Below, in pieces: positions 1 to 8,755 of a DNA stretch of 11,571 bases (position 1 is its first letter; each line of letters begins with the position of its first letter). The notes below the pieces were generated by a model. That model was not told where the DNA came from. It did no database searches and saw only the letters and a program-made list of their open reading frames with translations. The translations under genes and the position numbers were made by a program. The stretch comes from Mycocentrospora acerina (Eukaryota > Ascomycota > Dothideomycetes > Pleosporales): positions 1-11,571 of the forward strand of contig JAKUHH010000134.1 of the NCBI GenBank assembly GCA_022701365.1, given 5' to 3'.

Positions 1-52
1 GCCGCAGGCGTCAGAGCAGACGCGCTGAAAAAGGCAAAGTTGGTGTTTTTTA
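1..52 (-). repeat. Start of the 3' LTR, cut by the window edge (direct repeat of 6540-6589)
   Basis: Positions 1-50 match 6540-6589 with two differences (G16 versus A6555, T40 versus A6579) plus a longer T run at the right end. Similarity stops abruptly at about 52 and 6589. Both copies keep TCA, TGA and TGG and are GC-rich, unlike the DNA that follows. On the minus strand both start TAAAA...ACACCA; a canonical TG start changed to TA by RIP would explain this, but that is inference. Alternatives are a long target-site duplication or a shared host segment. Confidence 0.55.
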
Positions 53-355
53 TATTATTAGTTAATAAAGAAGGAGGTTTAGTCCTTATAGGCAGAGTTA
101 AGAGAGATTTAAGGGGTAGTAGTAGGCATAGAGGCTGTAATAGAGGGGATAAAAGAGAGGATAGAAGAGATAGCAGCAAGGATAGCAGAGATAGCAGCAG
201 CATTAGTAAAGAAGGGTAGTAGTAGTAGTAGTAAGGTAGCTATTAGAGGGAAGGTTAGTAGAGGTAGTAGTAGAGGTAGTAATAATGTAGTAAGGTCTCT
301 AGGCAAGAGCAAGCTAACAGAGTTTAGCAAGGACATAGTAATAGGTAGCGCCTAA
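53..355 (+). other. Antisense coiled-coil-like reading frame at the 3' end of the Gypsy element
   Basis: Frame 2 of the plus strand is open from 113 to a TAA at 353-355 and extends left to about 53 through four TAA/TAG codons (59, 80, 89, 110), all explicable as mutated Gln codons. The translation shows a heptad-like stretch (IEGIKERIEEIAARIAEIAA) with Ile or Leu at regular spacing and charged residues between, then KKG, a Ser run and a basic RGS/SRGS tail. AGT repeats are what RIP makes of GGT repeats, so the Ser run was probably Gly-rich. The frame converges on pol, which ends at about 380-403. The minus strand is also open here (109-336, 75 codons, starting MSLLNSVS, Leu- and Ala-rich), but its amphipathic character is weaker. 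I do not recognise a family. Whether either strand was ever translated is uncertain. Confidence 0.35.
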
Positions 356-519
356 ACTATGTCTAAGTTAGGTTTGTTAGCTTATATATACTATATGTAT
401 TTATAAATAGGAATTATAATACCTAACATAATTATCCTCTAAGTATAATATATTATCTACTCTATCTTTTTAGGCTTATATCTAGCTATTAAGCCTTTAT
501 AGCAGGCTAGCCTTATTTA

Positions 520-672
520 GATACTTCTTATAAAAAGCCCTTAATTTATAAGGAGATCTTATAAAGTTTAAAGCTTTATATTAAATAAGGTCTAAGTTAT
601 ATATAACTTAGCTAACTTAATATTTTAGAGTAGATTAGTAAACTTTGCTAGTAAGTATCTCTTCTACTTTTT
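520..672 (-). other. Chromodomain at the pol C-terminus
   Basis: In the pol frame the segment VEEILTSKVY, then LKYQVSQVIYN and LNFIRSPYKLRAF fits the chromodomain pattern of an acidic VEEIL start, a YxVxWxGY core and a final helix beginning NFxxSPxKL. The core Trp is now a stop read as TAA or TAG, and the Gly of the GY pair is changed. In chromoviruses this domain binds modified histones and steers integration into heterochromatin. It directly follows integrase, as expected. Confidence 0.75.
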
Positions 673-1079
673 ATTTATCTATGCTATAGATTAGGTTTCT
701 AGCAGGTTTAAGTACTTCTTATCTTAGTAAAATATCTTAAGGGTCCTTATACAGGATATTTAGTATAAAGATATTATATATCTATAAGCCTAAAAGTAAC
801 TTTAACTAATATAAGTACTTAACTTATTTAAGTACTTTAAAAGGACCTTCTTATTATGCAGATAGCTTTTAGCTAGGTCTTAAGTTAGTTAAGTTCTTAG
901 TAGATAAGTACACTATATCTCTAACTTGCTAATCTACTAGTTATTAGTGCCTATTAACTACAGCTTATATTTAGGCCTAGGCCTTTTCTATATTATCCTT
1001 AGCTTATTGCTAGGCATTATATATGCAGGTTATTAATGCAAAGGCATTATAGTAGTTAATTTTATTAAATTATTTTGCA

Positions 1080-1790
1080 GAGGGTATAGAGCTTTCCTAG
1101 TTCTAACTCTGTCTAAGTTTGCTACTAAAGAGGAGCTAATATAAGGCTATCTTAATAGCGCTGTAAAAGAGAGTTATCTAAGTATAGTTAATTAAAGGTA
1201 AGAGGTTACTCTAGTTATCTTAGTAAAAGGATATAAAAGGCTATAATCTCTAATTAATATACTTATTTATAATCTCTATTTAGCTGTCTGTTTCTTTATA
1301 ATAAGCAGTAGAGAGCTTAACTTTTACACCTATAATTTAGCAGAACTCTAACTAGAAACTAGAAATAAATTAAGGGCTGCAGTCTAATATAATTATGTCT
1401 AAGGTATATCTAAAACAGTATACTTATTAGACAAATAGGTTTACTATGCCTTAGGTATTAATTATCTTATAATAAAGGATAGTAATAGATTATTTAGACA
1501 GTTAATTAATAATTACTATAATTTAGTTATACCTAGCCTAATTTTTTAAGAAATCTTTAAAATTAATGCACAGGTGCTGTATTAGTCTTTTAGGGATAGG
1601 CAATAAGTAGAGGTATTTAGAGAGATAAGACTGTCTTAGATATCCTCTATAACAGGGGATGCAGTTTTGCATATACTATTAATAGCTAGCCTCTATGCCT
1701 TTCTAATAGTACTGTTAGGCTAGTAACTAATAAGTCTTCTTAGAGCTAAGGTGTGCTATAGAGATTTAATTATATACTTTGCAAATAAGC
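1080..1790 (-). other. Integrase (zinc-binding domain and DDE core) of Gypsy pol
   Basis: The zinc-binding part is recognised by HLSSKKTYQLL near 1753 and a CIPC motif at about 1652-1666; the first His of the HHCC set is not evident. The catalytic core has Asp in FKDF (codon 1553-1555), Asp in LDCSPQFISSF (1382-1384) and Glu in QIEIINKYINQRL (1274-1276). The second Asp and the Glu are separated by exactly 35 residues and the two Asp by 56, matching the D,D-35-E rule of retroviral-type integrases. All three catalytic residues survive, although stops interrupt the frame. Confidence 0.85.
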
Positions 1791-2079
1791 TAAGTATATA
1801 GAAGAGAATCTCTAGATAAGCAAAGTTAATCTTAGTAGAGTAAGAGCTTATTATAGATCTAATAGTTGTCTAGTAGCTTTGCTTATTATTCCTTAAAGGC
1901 TAACTAGTTTTTATAGAGAACTATATCTATTAGTTTTAGAGAGTTAAAAGCTATTAGGGTTATATTAAGGCGTAAGGTATTAATAGACAATATCTGTTAA
2001 ATTTAAGCCTAGAGGTAGGTCTAGGCTAGATTTGTATTAATTTAGACATAAAGGCAGTAAGGTCTAAGTAGAACTCTTA

Positions 2080-2560
2080 ATTAATTGTCTTCTTAGGCTA
2101 ACTTTAACTAGCTTAAGTCTTATTCTTGTTAGCTAAGGATATTAGCCCTCTTATTGTCCTTACCTAGTATGTACTTAATTTAGAAGTTAAAAGGGGCTAG
2201 AGCTTTAGACTATTATACTTATCTAGCATTAAGTACCTTAGTAGTTATAAAATATTCTAAGGCGCAGTAGTCTAATAGGACTAAGACTTAAGTCTAAATA
2301 GAGGTTAGTTTAGCCCTCTACTTTAAGAAGGCTTAGAGAATAGCAAAAAGTTCCTTATTATATATTTCTTAATTAAGCTTAGCTCTAAATAAGACCTTGC
2401 TATAGAAGGCTATAAAGTACTATTTCTTATTAAGGTGTTTTTGTAACAAAACCCTAGCAACTACGCTGTCTAATGCGTTAGTCTTAATTTAAGTGTTATA
2501 ATTAGGCTTAAAATAGCATAAGGTAGGTATAGCTAAGAGGGCAGTCTTAAGGCAATAGAA
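2080..2560 (-). other. RNase H domain of Gypsy pol
   Basis: The start is seen as KTNALDSVVARVLLQ at about 2490-2450, where Gypsy elements have TDAS; the Asp is now Asn. Further on come FIAFYSKVLFRAKLN, YNKELFAILQAF, a DYCALEYF segment at about 2272-2250 and FQIKYILGKDNKRANILS, all in order and in the same frame as RT and integrase. The domain degrades the RNA of the RNA/DNA hybrid during cDNA synthesis. The loss of the first catalytic Asp would abolish activity even without the stops. Confidence 0.85.
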
Positions 2561-2639
2561 GGCCTCTTTGCACTCTAGGGTCTATATAAATAGTCTTATA
2601 AGGCTCTACAATATAATAAAAGGTTTTGCAACTTAAGAA

Positions 2640-3375
2640 AAACTAGTAATAAATTAATAGTAGAAACTTAGAAAGCCTAAGAAGGACTTTATACTTATAA
2701 CAGTAGTAAGTTATTTCTAGTTCTTTAAAGCTTCTACTTTTTCTAGGTTAACTTTAATACTTTTATTAGTTAATATATATCTAAGGTACTTTGTATAGGT
2801 AACATAGAACTTACTCTTCTTAATATCTACTTAAAGACTAGCAGCATGCAGTCTTTCTAGCACCTACTTTACATGCTATTTATAGGTAATAGGGTCTTCT
2901 AAATAGATTAAGATATTATCTAGGTAGGCAATACAGAAATTATCTAAGAAGTTAATTAATATATTATTTATATACTATTAGTAGGTTGCAAGGCTGTTAT
3001 AGAGGCTAAAGAGTAGTACCTTATATTTATATATCTTGTAACAGGTTTAGAAGGTAGTATACTCTTTAGAGTCTAGGTCTATACAGATGCAGTTAAACAC
3101 AGAATAAATATTAAACTTAGTAAAGATCTTAGCCTTTAAAAGGCAGGCTAAGAGCTTATCTATATAAGGAATTAGATAGATATCTTTATAGGTAAGGTTA
3201 TTTAGTTTATAGTAGTCTACATAGATGCAGAGGTCTCTGTTTACCTTTTGTACACACAGGATAAGGGAGGTAAAAGGGCTCTAACTATAATTAATTAAAC
3301 CCTTTTAAAGGTCTTTTTAAATATAATGTTTAGCAGCTTCTAGCTCTTCTATGTTCTATTTATACAGAGGGCTGT
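2640..3375 (-). other. Reverse transcriptase domain of Gypsy pol
   Basis: Motifs in order on the minus strand: SPFTSLILCVQKVN near 3280, YVDYYKLNNLT near 3220-3200, the palm Asp region KIFTKFNIYSVFN, then FCIAYLDNILIYLED with the catalytic box at 2915-2926, and a thumb reading KKSKFYVTYTKYLRYIL followed by VNLEKVEAL. The catalytic YxDD is YLDN here; GATGAT changed to GATAAT is a TGA to TAA event. The following FLGFLSFYYQFI segment is the usual connection toward RNase H. Confidence 0.9.
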
Positions 3376-4299
3376 AACTGTTTAGCAGAGGTTCTATTAG
3401 TATAATTTTATAGTTATAAGGTTAGAAGTCTAGAAGGACCTCTGCAGCAGTTTTGCTAAAGATATCTTAGAAAGAGTAGTAACAGAGTAGTAATTAGTCC
3501 TGTATTAAAGCTATATTATTAGGGTTATCTTTTAGCTTCTTCTTATCTAAAATTTAATTAATTTTATAAAAGCTAGTAGTAAAGAATTTATTTTCTTAGC
3601 ATTTTATATTAAAGTAGAAAGCATTAGCAGAAATAAGAGTAATATAAAAAGAAAGTTTAGTAAAGATAAGTTCTAGTAGGGGTTAGATAGGTTTTAGCAT
3701 TAGATCTTATATAATAAAAGGCAAGAACTTCTAACTCTTTAAGAGTTAGAACATCTCTTAAATCTTATAAATAGTAGTAGTTACACTATACTTCTCTTAA
3801 TAGTTTTCCTATTCTTATAGCTTATCTTATTATATAATATCTAAAGTAACAGTTTTAGCAGAAACTATTTAGTTAAAGGTTATTAAGAGCAGTAGAGCAG
3901 GATTATACACAGTAGGATAGCAGCTTAGCTAGATTATCTAGGAGTAATCTGTATCTAACTGTAGCTTAAAACACTTTATCTATTTAATTCTAATAATACA
4001 GTCTTGTAAGCTAAGATCTACTATTATAAATAGGCAGTTATAGATCTTTTTTTATTAATAATTAGATGTAAACAGATATACTAAGTTACTAAGGAAAAGA
4101 TTTAGTTTTAAAACCCTTTAATAGTAACCTAAAAGAGTAGCTTTTAGATAAGAGTCTAAAGAGCTAATAAAATAGAAGTATTAATTTTTAAATTTAAGAA
4201 AAGATAACTTTAGGCACTAGTATTAATTAAGGAGTATAATTAGACTTTAAGGCCCTTAGTGCAAAGAATAGAAAGAGAAAAGAAATATAGTCCCCTAAA

Positions 4300-5630
4300 C
4301 AAGTTTAAGAGACTAAAGTTTAATAAGTTATAATAGTTTAGGCCTAAGAAGAGAGGTCCTCTTAAGCATCTCTATTTCTTATCTAATCCTCTTCTTAGTT
4401 AAGGTCTTCTCCTAGTTCCTTAATATCCTTATTAAGGTGTTTAAACTTAATCTTCTGTACTTAAAGTAAAGGATACTTAGTTGCAAAGTGTTCTAGCTTG
4501 CTATAGTTATAGTAATTACCTAGAGTTAGATCTCTTATAAGACTAAGAGTCTTAAATATAGGCTAAGAGGTAAGTAAAGGTTAGGGTTATATTTAGATAT
4601 AAGGGTCTGCTTATTAGTATAAATTATAGTTTGTTCTTAGTAAGGACCTCTAAATTAGACCTAAATAAAGTTAACTTAGTTTATATATTATACAGATTAT
4701 TCTTCTTATAGTTAGGACTAAAAGATAGTTCCTTTATTCTATATTAAACACTATTAGGTGTTTAACTATAAGCTTAAAAGAGTTATTCTATTATTACTTA
4801 AACTTAAAGCTAAGCATCTGCAAAGTTAGTGTAATCTTTATTTATAAGTAGTAAAACTATTTTAATCTAAGTACTTGTCTCCTAATAGCAGCACTAAGGA
4901 ACTGTGCTTTAAAAGTAAAGAAGGTTTCTATCTTATTTATATAGAGTTTATTAAAAGCAGCTTAGCTTTTAGCTCTCTTATTTCCTATAATAAAATAGGA
5001 CTTAAGTAAGTTAATTATATTTTCTGCAATCTTAAAATAGTTAGATAAAGTATTAGATAGGTATTAAGGCTTTAGGTACTCCTTAGCTAGGCTAGAAGTA
5101 TATCTCTAGACTAACACTATACAGGCGCGCTTACTCTAATAGTAGTCTATATTAATCTCTAATTAGTCCTAGATTAAGGCTTACTATTAGTAAAAAGTTA
5201 GGTTATAACTATTATTAAAGATATTAATAGATAGTGTTCTTTTAGATAGTTTTGTGTGTATAGTATTATTAATTAAAATCTTAGACTAGAACCTTAAGAG
5301 TTAAGGTTGTTCTAAGAGAGTTAGTAGTAATTTAGTGCTAAGTAAGAGATAGTCTAGAGCAATTATAGCTTGCTATAGTTCCTAGATTTCTGCAAAAAGC
5401 TAGTCTACTAGTTAAGCTAAGTCCTCCTTTCCTTAGTCTAAATCTGGTATAGGTTCTGCACTAGTTCTTACTAGATTAGGGGATAGGGTAGGATTAGACG
5501 CCTCTGCTGTTACCTTTAAGGTTAAGCCTTAAGTATATACTAATCTTTAAGTTAGTTCTTTTAAACCTAGAGTAATAGTAGCAGATATTAGAGTTAGGTC
5601 TAATTTTGCTAGGTTCTTAATTATCTCTAT
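4300..5630 (-). pseudogene. gag: Gypsy gag, broken by RIP stops
   Basis: One frame runs from an ATA codon at 5628-5630 (ATG mutated to ATA would fit, but the start is a guess) to about 4300. It contains an N-terminal helical part (EDLAQLVDQLFAEIQELQQ) and a capsid-like core with LSINIFNNSYNLTFYQQQ, SSLAKEYLKPQYL and FKAQFLSAAIRRQVLR, the kind of sequence found in fungal Gypsy capsids. A C-terminal zinc-knuckle remnant lies at about 4472-4520. The length, about 440 codons, suits a gag. Stops are TAA/TAG, again at positions where Gln or Trp would fit. Frame agreement was checked at 5630, 5513 and 4520. Pol starts in another frame near 4330. The family call comes from recognising the fold-typical strings, not from a search. 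Confidence 0.8.
4472..4520 (-). other. Gag zinc knuckle with all three Cys changed to Tyr
   Basis: The frame reads NYYNYSKLEHFATKY. The spacing Y-x2-Y-x4-H-x4-Y is that of a CX2CX4HX4C nucleic-acid-binding knuckle in which each Cys codon (TGT or TGC) has become TAT or TAC, while His survives. This loss of every Cys by G-to-A changes is a direct sign of RIP. Confidence 0.8.
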
Positions 5631-5879
5631 GTTTCTACTTTAGTGTAATTCTACGCAGCTTTTCTAAAGTAATCTTAATATAGTAGTCTAGGAAGTTCTA
5701 AACTTAAAGGCTTTAGTTATTAAGAGATTATAGAGATCTTAGCTATAATAAAATGCTAGATATAATAGTATAGTCTAAATTAGTTCTAAATTAAATAAGG
5801 CTTAGATATAATCTAAAAAAAATAAGTAGCAATATTATTTAGAGGCTGTTACTAGCTAGGACAAGTTTTTCTATATAAT
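5631..5879 (-). other. Leader between proposed 5' LTR and gag
   Basis: About 250 bases of AT-rich DNA without TCA, CCA, TGA or TGG. A primer-binding site complementary to a tRNA 3' end should lie at its upper-coordinate end, but I could not recognise one, probably because of mutation or because the inner LTR end is misplaced. Confidence 0.35.
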
Positions 5880-6050
5880 ATAACAACACAGGTTATAAGA
5901 GAGTAATCTAAATAGGGTCTAAAGTGTCTACTACTAGGTATATAAGAGTGCTAAGACTAGAGAGTAAACTAAAGATACTATTCTCTACACCTATAGGTCT
6001 TATATAAAAGGATATAAAAAAACTACTCTATAAAGCTACACAGACTGCCC

Positions 6051-6064
6051 CCCTTATATATCCC
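6051..6064 (-). promoter_or_regulatory. TATA-like box of the proposed LTR promoter
   Basis: The minus strand reads GGGATATATAAGGG, a good TATA element set in GC-rich flanks, about 420 bases upstream of the presumed gag start. Transcription from it would begin near 6025 and run through gag and pol. The position suits a U3/R boundary, but no experimental sign exists in the sequence. Confidence 0.4.
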
Positions 6065-6270
6065 TTCCTAGGGTTACTATCCAAGGCGAGTACGAATTGG
6101 GTGGCTATTAGATAGGTGTCGGTTGACTCAGGGGTAATGATAGGATGTGACGTTGTGAACGTTACATTAATATTAAAAGCTAGCTTATCTTTACTCTCTA
6201 CTATTTCTTCCTTATCTAAGTAAAGTATAGCATAAGGGTTAGCTGCTCTAGTGTTAGGCCTGTTGCTAGG

Positions 6271-6294
6271 GCTAGGGCTAGGACTAGCCCTAGC
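6271..6294. repeat. Perfect 11-bp inverted repeat with 2-base spacer
   Basis: GCTAGGGCTAG, then GA, then CTAGCCCTAGC. It sits in a short run of GCTAGG-type repeats (about 6265-6296) inside the proposed U3. It could be a protein-binding palindrome or a by-product of the low-complexity run; no function can be assigned. Confidence 0.6.
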
Positions 6295-6590
6295 TCTATT
6301 TCTAGGAAATTAGAAATTAGGTAGTTAGGGTCTGTTTCTAGTGTTAGCAGGAGGGCTATTGCTAGCCTCTTAACGTTCTAGTGTAGTTATAGTCAAAGCG
6401 TTAAACGTTAAAAAATTAACATTGCAAAATTGCAGGATTGCAACCTAGCTGCAAACCACCACCCTAGGCCCTAGGGCTCTAGAAATTAGACGAGAGACTG
6501 TCTAATGTGTATTAAGATAATATCTAATAGAATATTGATGCCGCAGGCGTCAGAACAGACGCGCTGAAAAAGGCAAAGATGGTGTTTTAG

Positions 6591-7046
6591 TGCAACACAT
6601 TACTTGCTAGAAAATTACTAGCTATTGCAGGAGAAAAAGCTAAAATAGTAGCTTATAAAACACTTAGCATAGCAAAGCTCTGCTTAAGTTATTATAAGCA
6701 AGGGCATACAAAAGATAGCTGCAAAGAAATAGGCTGCAAATTCTGCAGCTTAGAGCACTATACAAAAGATTATATAAGCTGCAAAGATTGCAGCATAATA
6801 AGTAGTCTATGCTAGCACTAATCTCCTATTTGCAGAAATTGCAAAGGAGAGCATATAGCAACAAGCTATAGGTGTAGCTATAGGCTATTAAAAAACAGAG
6901 AGGCAGCAGAAACAAACACAACTGCTAGTACTACTACTAGCCCTAGTATTAACGCTGTAGCTAATGCTAATACTAACGCTAGAAATAGCAACAGCAATAG
7001 CAATAGCAACAACACTACTACAACTCCTCTAGTAAACACACTATAA
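6591..7046 (+). pseudogene. LINE ORF1 (gag-like) C-terminal part with zinc knuckles
   Basis: Frame 3 (codons starting at 6591) has a helical stretch ending KTLSIAKL, then tandem knuckles: CLSYYKQGHTKDSC (6681-6722, second Cys now Tyr), CKFCSLEHYTKDY (6735-6773, last Cys now Tyr) and CRNCKGEHIATSY (6831-6869, last Cys now Tyr). An intervening CKDC pair adds a further partial unit. TAG and TAA interrupt between the second and last knuckle. After them comes a Thr/Asn/Ser-rich tail (about 6906-7040), ending at TAA 7044-7046, which may itself be a mutated Gln codon. ORF1 proteins of this type bind the element RNA. The N-terminal region is absent because the adjoining sequence at 6589 belongs to the Gypsy LTR. 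ORF2 begins in another frame within about 20 bases. Confidence 0.8.
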
Positions 7047-7108
7047 GTATATAAAAAAATGCTTATTCTAGCACAGATATTTTAGATGCTCCTCTATCTA
7101 AAAGAAAA

Positions 7109-7806
7109 GGAGAAATTGTATTTCTACAACATAATATAAGAAAAAGACAAGAAACTTAACAATCTCTTTTAGAAATAGCATTTGCTAGAAAAGCAGACCT
7201 AATTCTAGTGCAAGAACCTAGCGTGTAGCTAGATAGGCAGGATAAGTAGTTCTTACTATAATACCTTGCCTATACTCTAGTCTTAATAGAAACTATTAAA
7301 AGGCCTAGAACTGCTATCTATGTTAATACTAAAACTAGCCTAAAGCATAGCTTAAGGCTAGATATAAGTAAAGACACAGATTTAACAGTTTTAGAAATAA
7401 AAGACCTAGCAGAAGATTTTCTTTTACGTAACCTTTATAATAAAAAAAGAATTAGCAGCAGACTCTAAAATACAGTCTAATAGTTAAAAGACTATATAAA
7501 GGCTGCTCTTAAGCCTAGATTTAAAACAACTTTTTTTACTAGCAGGTAATTTTAATAGCTACTATGCGTAGTAAAACACTGCTATTTAAAATCTAAATCT
7601 AGAGGCTAAGTAGCTAGTAGAGTAGTTAAAGAAGCATAATTACTAGCTGCTAAATACTAACTAGGAGTAAATATTTTATAGGTCTAACTTTAGAGCAAAG
7701 TTAGTAATTAACTTAGCTTTTAGTGCAGGCTTTAGAAATAGCCTTTAAGAAAATTAGCAGAAGGGTAAGGACACTAGATCTAACTACATACTAATTAGCT
7801 ACTCTA
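7109..7806 (+). other. LINE endonuclease domain (AP-endonuclease type), mutated
   Basis: FLQHNIRKRQ near 7121 and ADLILVQEPSV near 7195-7225 correspond to the Asn and metal-binding Glu motifs of this family; the Glu survives. LLAGNFNSYY at about 7536-7565 replaces the expected GDFNSHH, with Asp to Asn and both His to Tyr. SNYILISYSTI near 7776-7808 stands where SDH is expected. The domain nicks target DNA to prime reverse transcription. A frameshift lies between its two halves. Confidence 0.82.
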
Positions 7807-8755
7807 CTATTGCTATATAAACAATGTATATAAATCCTATTTTAGATCTACCTTATGCTTTAGAAAAGGCAGACTAAGAAATCTTTAATAAAAAGCTTGC
7901 TCTAGGGTTTACTATAAATAAAATATAACAAAAGCTTCTAAAAATAGAGGCTTTAATAAAAAAATAAAAGCTAGAAGATCTAGAAATACTAGCTAGCCTA
8001 ACTAGAAAAATTAATAGTATAGCAGAGCTATTTACTTTAACTATTTAAGCAGCAGCTAATAAATGTATTCTTAAGCTAAAGCTAAGCATATTATTAAAGC
8101 CTTAGTAGAGCAAAGAGCTAGCAAATTAGAGGAAACTCTATAGTAAAGCCTTGCAATGCTACCTTTTACGCCTTAGCTTAAAAAATAAAATAAAAGCAAA
8201 GAGGCTATGTAATAGCTATTTAAAAAATATAAAAATAGCAAAAATAGAGCACTAAAATCTATTTCTGCAAAAAGCATAAAGAAAAGATATTTTTAAGGCT
8301 TTTAACTACACAAAAGAAAGAACAGTTAGAATAGTCTTTCTGCTGCAATATACTGCAATAGGAAAAAAGACTTTAGTTATAAAGGAGTTTAGTAAGCAGT
8401 ATACTGCTTTTAGCACTACACTTTTTTCTAGTCTACCTAGCTCTACAGTCTCTTTAGACTAGAATAACTATAAGTAAAATAAAGCCTAGGCCTAGCCTAA
8501 GAAACTAGACAAAATAGAGATCTATAACGCTATTTTCTCTAGCTCTTAGAAAAAGGCCCCTAGAACAGACAAACTATGTTTTGCTATTATATAAAAAGCT
8601 TATTAATAATAAACCCTAGAAGTTATATTACTATATTAGATTCTATTTGCTATAAGATATTACCTTTAATACTAGTAATAAGCTATAGAGGTTATATTAC
8701 CTAAAGCAAATAAAAAGAACTACTTATAACCTAAGTTTTATAAAGTTATATTACT

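Larger units (their letters stand above)
401..4330 (-). pseudogene. pol: Gypsy pol polyprotein, broken by many RIP stops
   Basis: One minus-strand frame carries the complete order: a degraded N-terminal region where a protease is expected (about 4330-3400), RT (about 3375-2640), RNase H (about 2560-2080), zinc-binding and catalytic integrase (about 1790-1080), then a chromodomain (about 672-520). The frame was confirmed at 4156, 2926, 2272, 1753, 1384 and 922, which all agree, so no net frameshift occurred. Dozens of TAA and TAG codons interrupt it, and TGA is absent. Catalytic Asp codons in the context TGA became Asn (RT YLDN, RNase H TNAL). I could not find a clear protease DSG/DTG motif. 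Pol is offset by one frame from gag, consistent with programmed frameshifting in the live element, though a later indel cannot be excluded. The native stop is unclear; TAA at 401-403 or 377-379 are candidates. Confidence 0.88.
1..6589 (-). mobile_element. RIP-degraded Ty3/Gypsy LTR retrotransposon with chromodomain
   Basis: On the minus strand the order is proposed 5' LTR, leader, gag with a zinc knuckle, then pol with RT, RNase H, integrase and chromodomain. RT before integrase is the Ty3/Gypsy order (Copia has integrase first), and the chromodomain places it among chromoviruses, a group common in fungi. Pol reads in one frame for about 3.9 kb with only TAA/TAG interruptions at expected Gln or Trp sites, so it was killed by point mutation and not by indels. 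The termini rest on a 50-bp direct repeat (1-50 and 6540-6589, 48 of 50 identical). The 3' LTR runs off the left edge. No polypurine tract is visible next to position 52 on the element's sense strand, which weakens the boundary call. The family assignment is firm; the exact ends are not. Confidence 0.85.
5880..6589 (-). repeat. Proposed 5' LTR of the Gypsy element
   Basis: The outer end is set at 6589 by the 50-bp repeat shared with 1-50 and by the sudden start of LINE sequence at 6590. The inner end (about 5880) is a guess from a TATA-like promoter at 6051-6064 that would leave about 150 bases for R and U5. The segment is mosaic: about 6081-6165 and 6393-6589 retain CpG, TCA, CCA, TGA and TGG, whereas about 6166-6392 and the part below 6081 show none. 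It has no convincing coding content. A TGTAACG start at 6166 on the minus strand was considered as a rival LTR end, but no second copy exists near the pol 3' end. Confidence 0.5.

Noticed and set aside
109..336. 75-codon minus-strand ORF (MSLLNSVS...) as a host gene
   Set aside because: Leu- and Ala-rich low-complexity translation lying opposite a more convincing heptad frame in repeat DNA; it has no recognisable domain. The Leu runs are what CCA to CTA mutation makes of Pro codons.
5880..6166. LTR starting at TGTAACG (6166, minus strand)
   Set aside because: The TG start looks typical, but no second copy is found in 1-450, where the 3' LTR would have to be.
6265..6300. Telomere repeat remnant
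   Set aside because: The unit is GCTAGG, not TTAGGG, and covers only about three copies within an LTR-like segment.
6020..6400. Open minus-strand frame across the LTR (includes YLIATQFVLALDSNP)
   Set aside because: It looks gene-like for about 100 codons, but it is interrupted by TAG on the gag side and lies between the repeat-defined LTR end and the TATA box. It does not join gag in frame and matches no family I know.
7059..7061. ATG as start of ORF2
   Set aside because: It lies in the ORF1 frame; the endonuclease reading starts in another frame and its own start codon cannot be seen.
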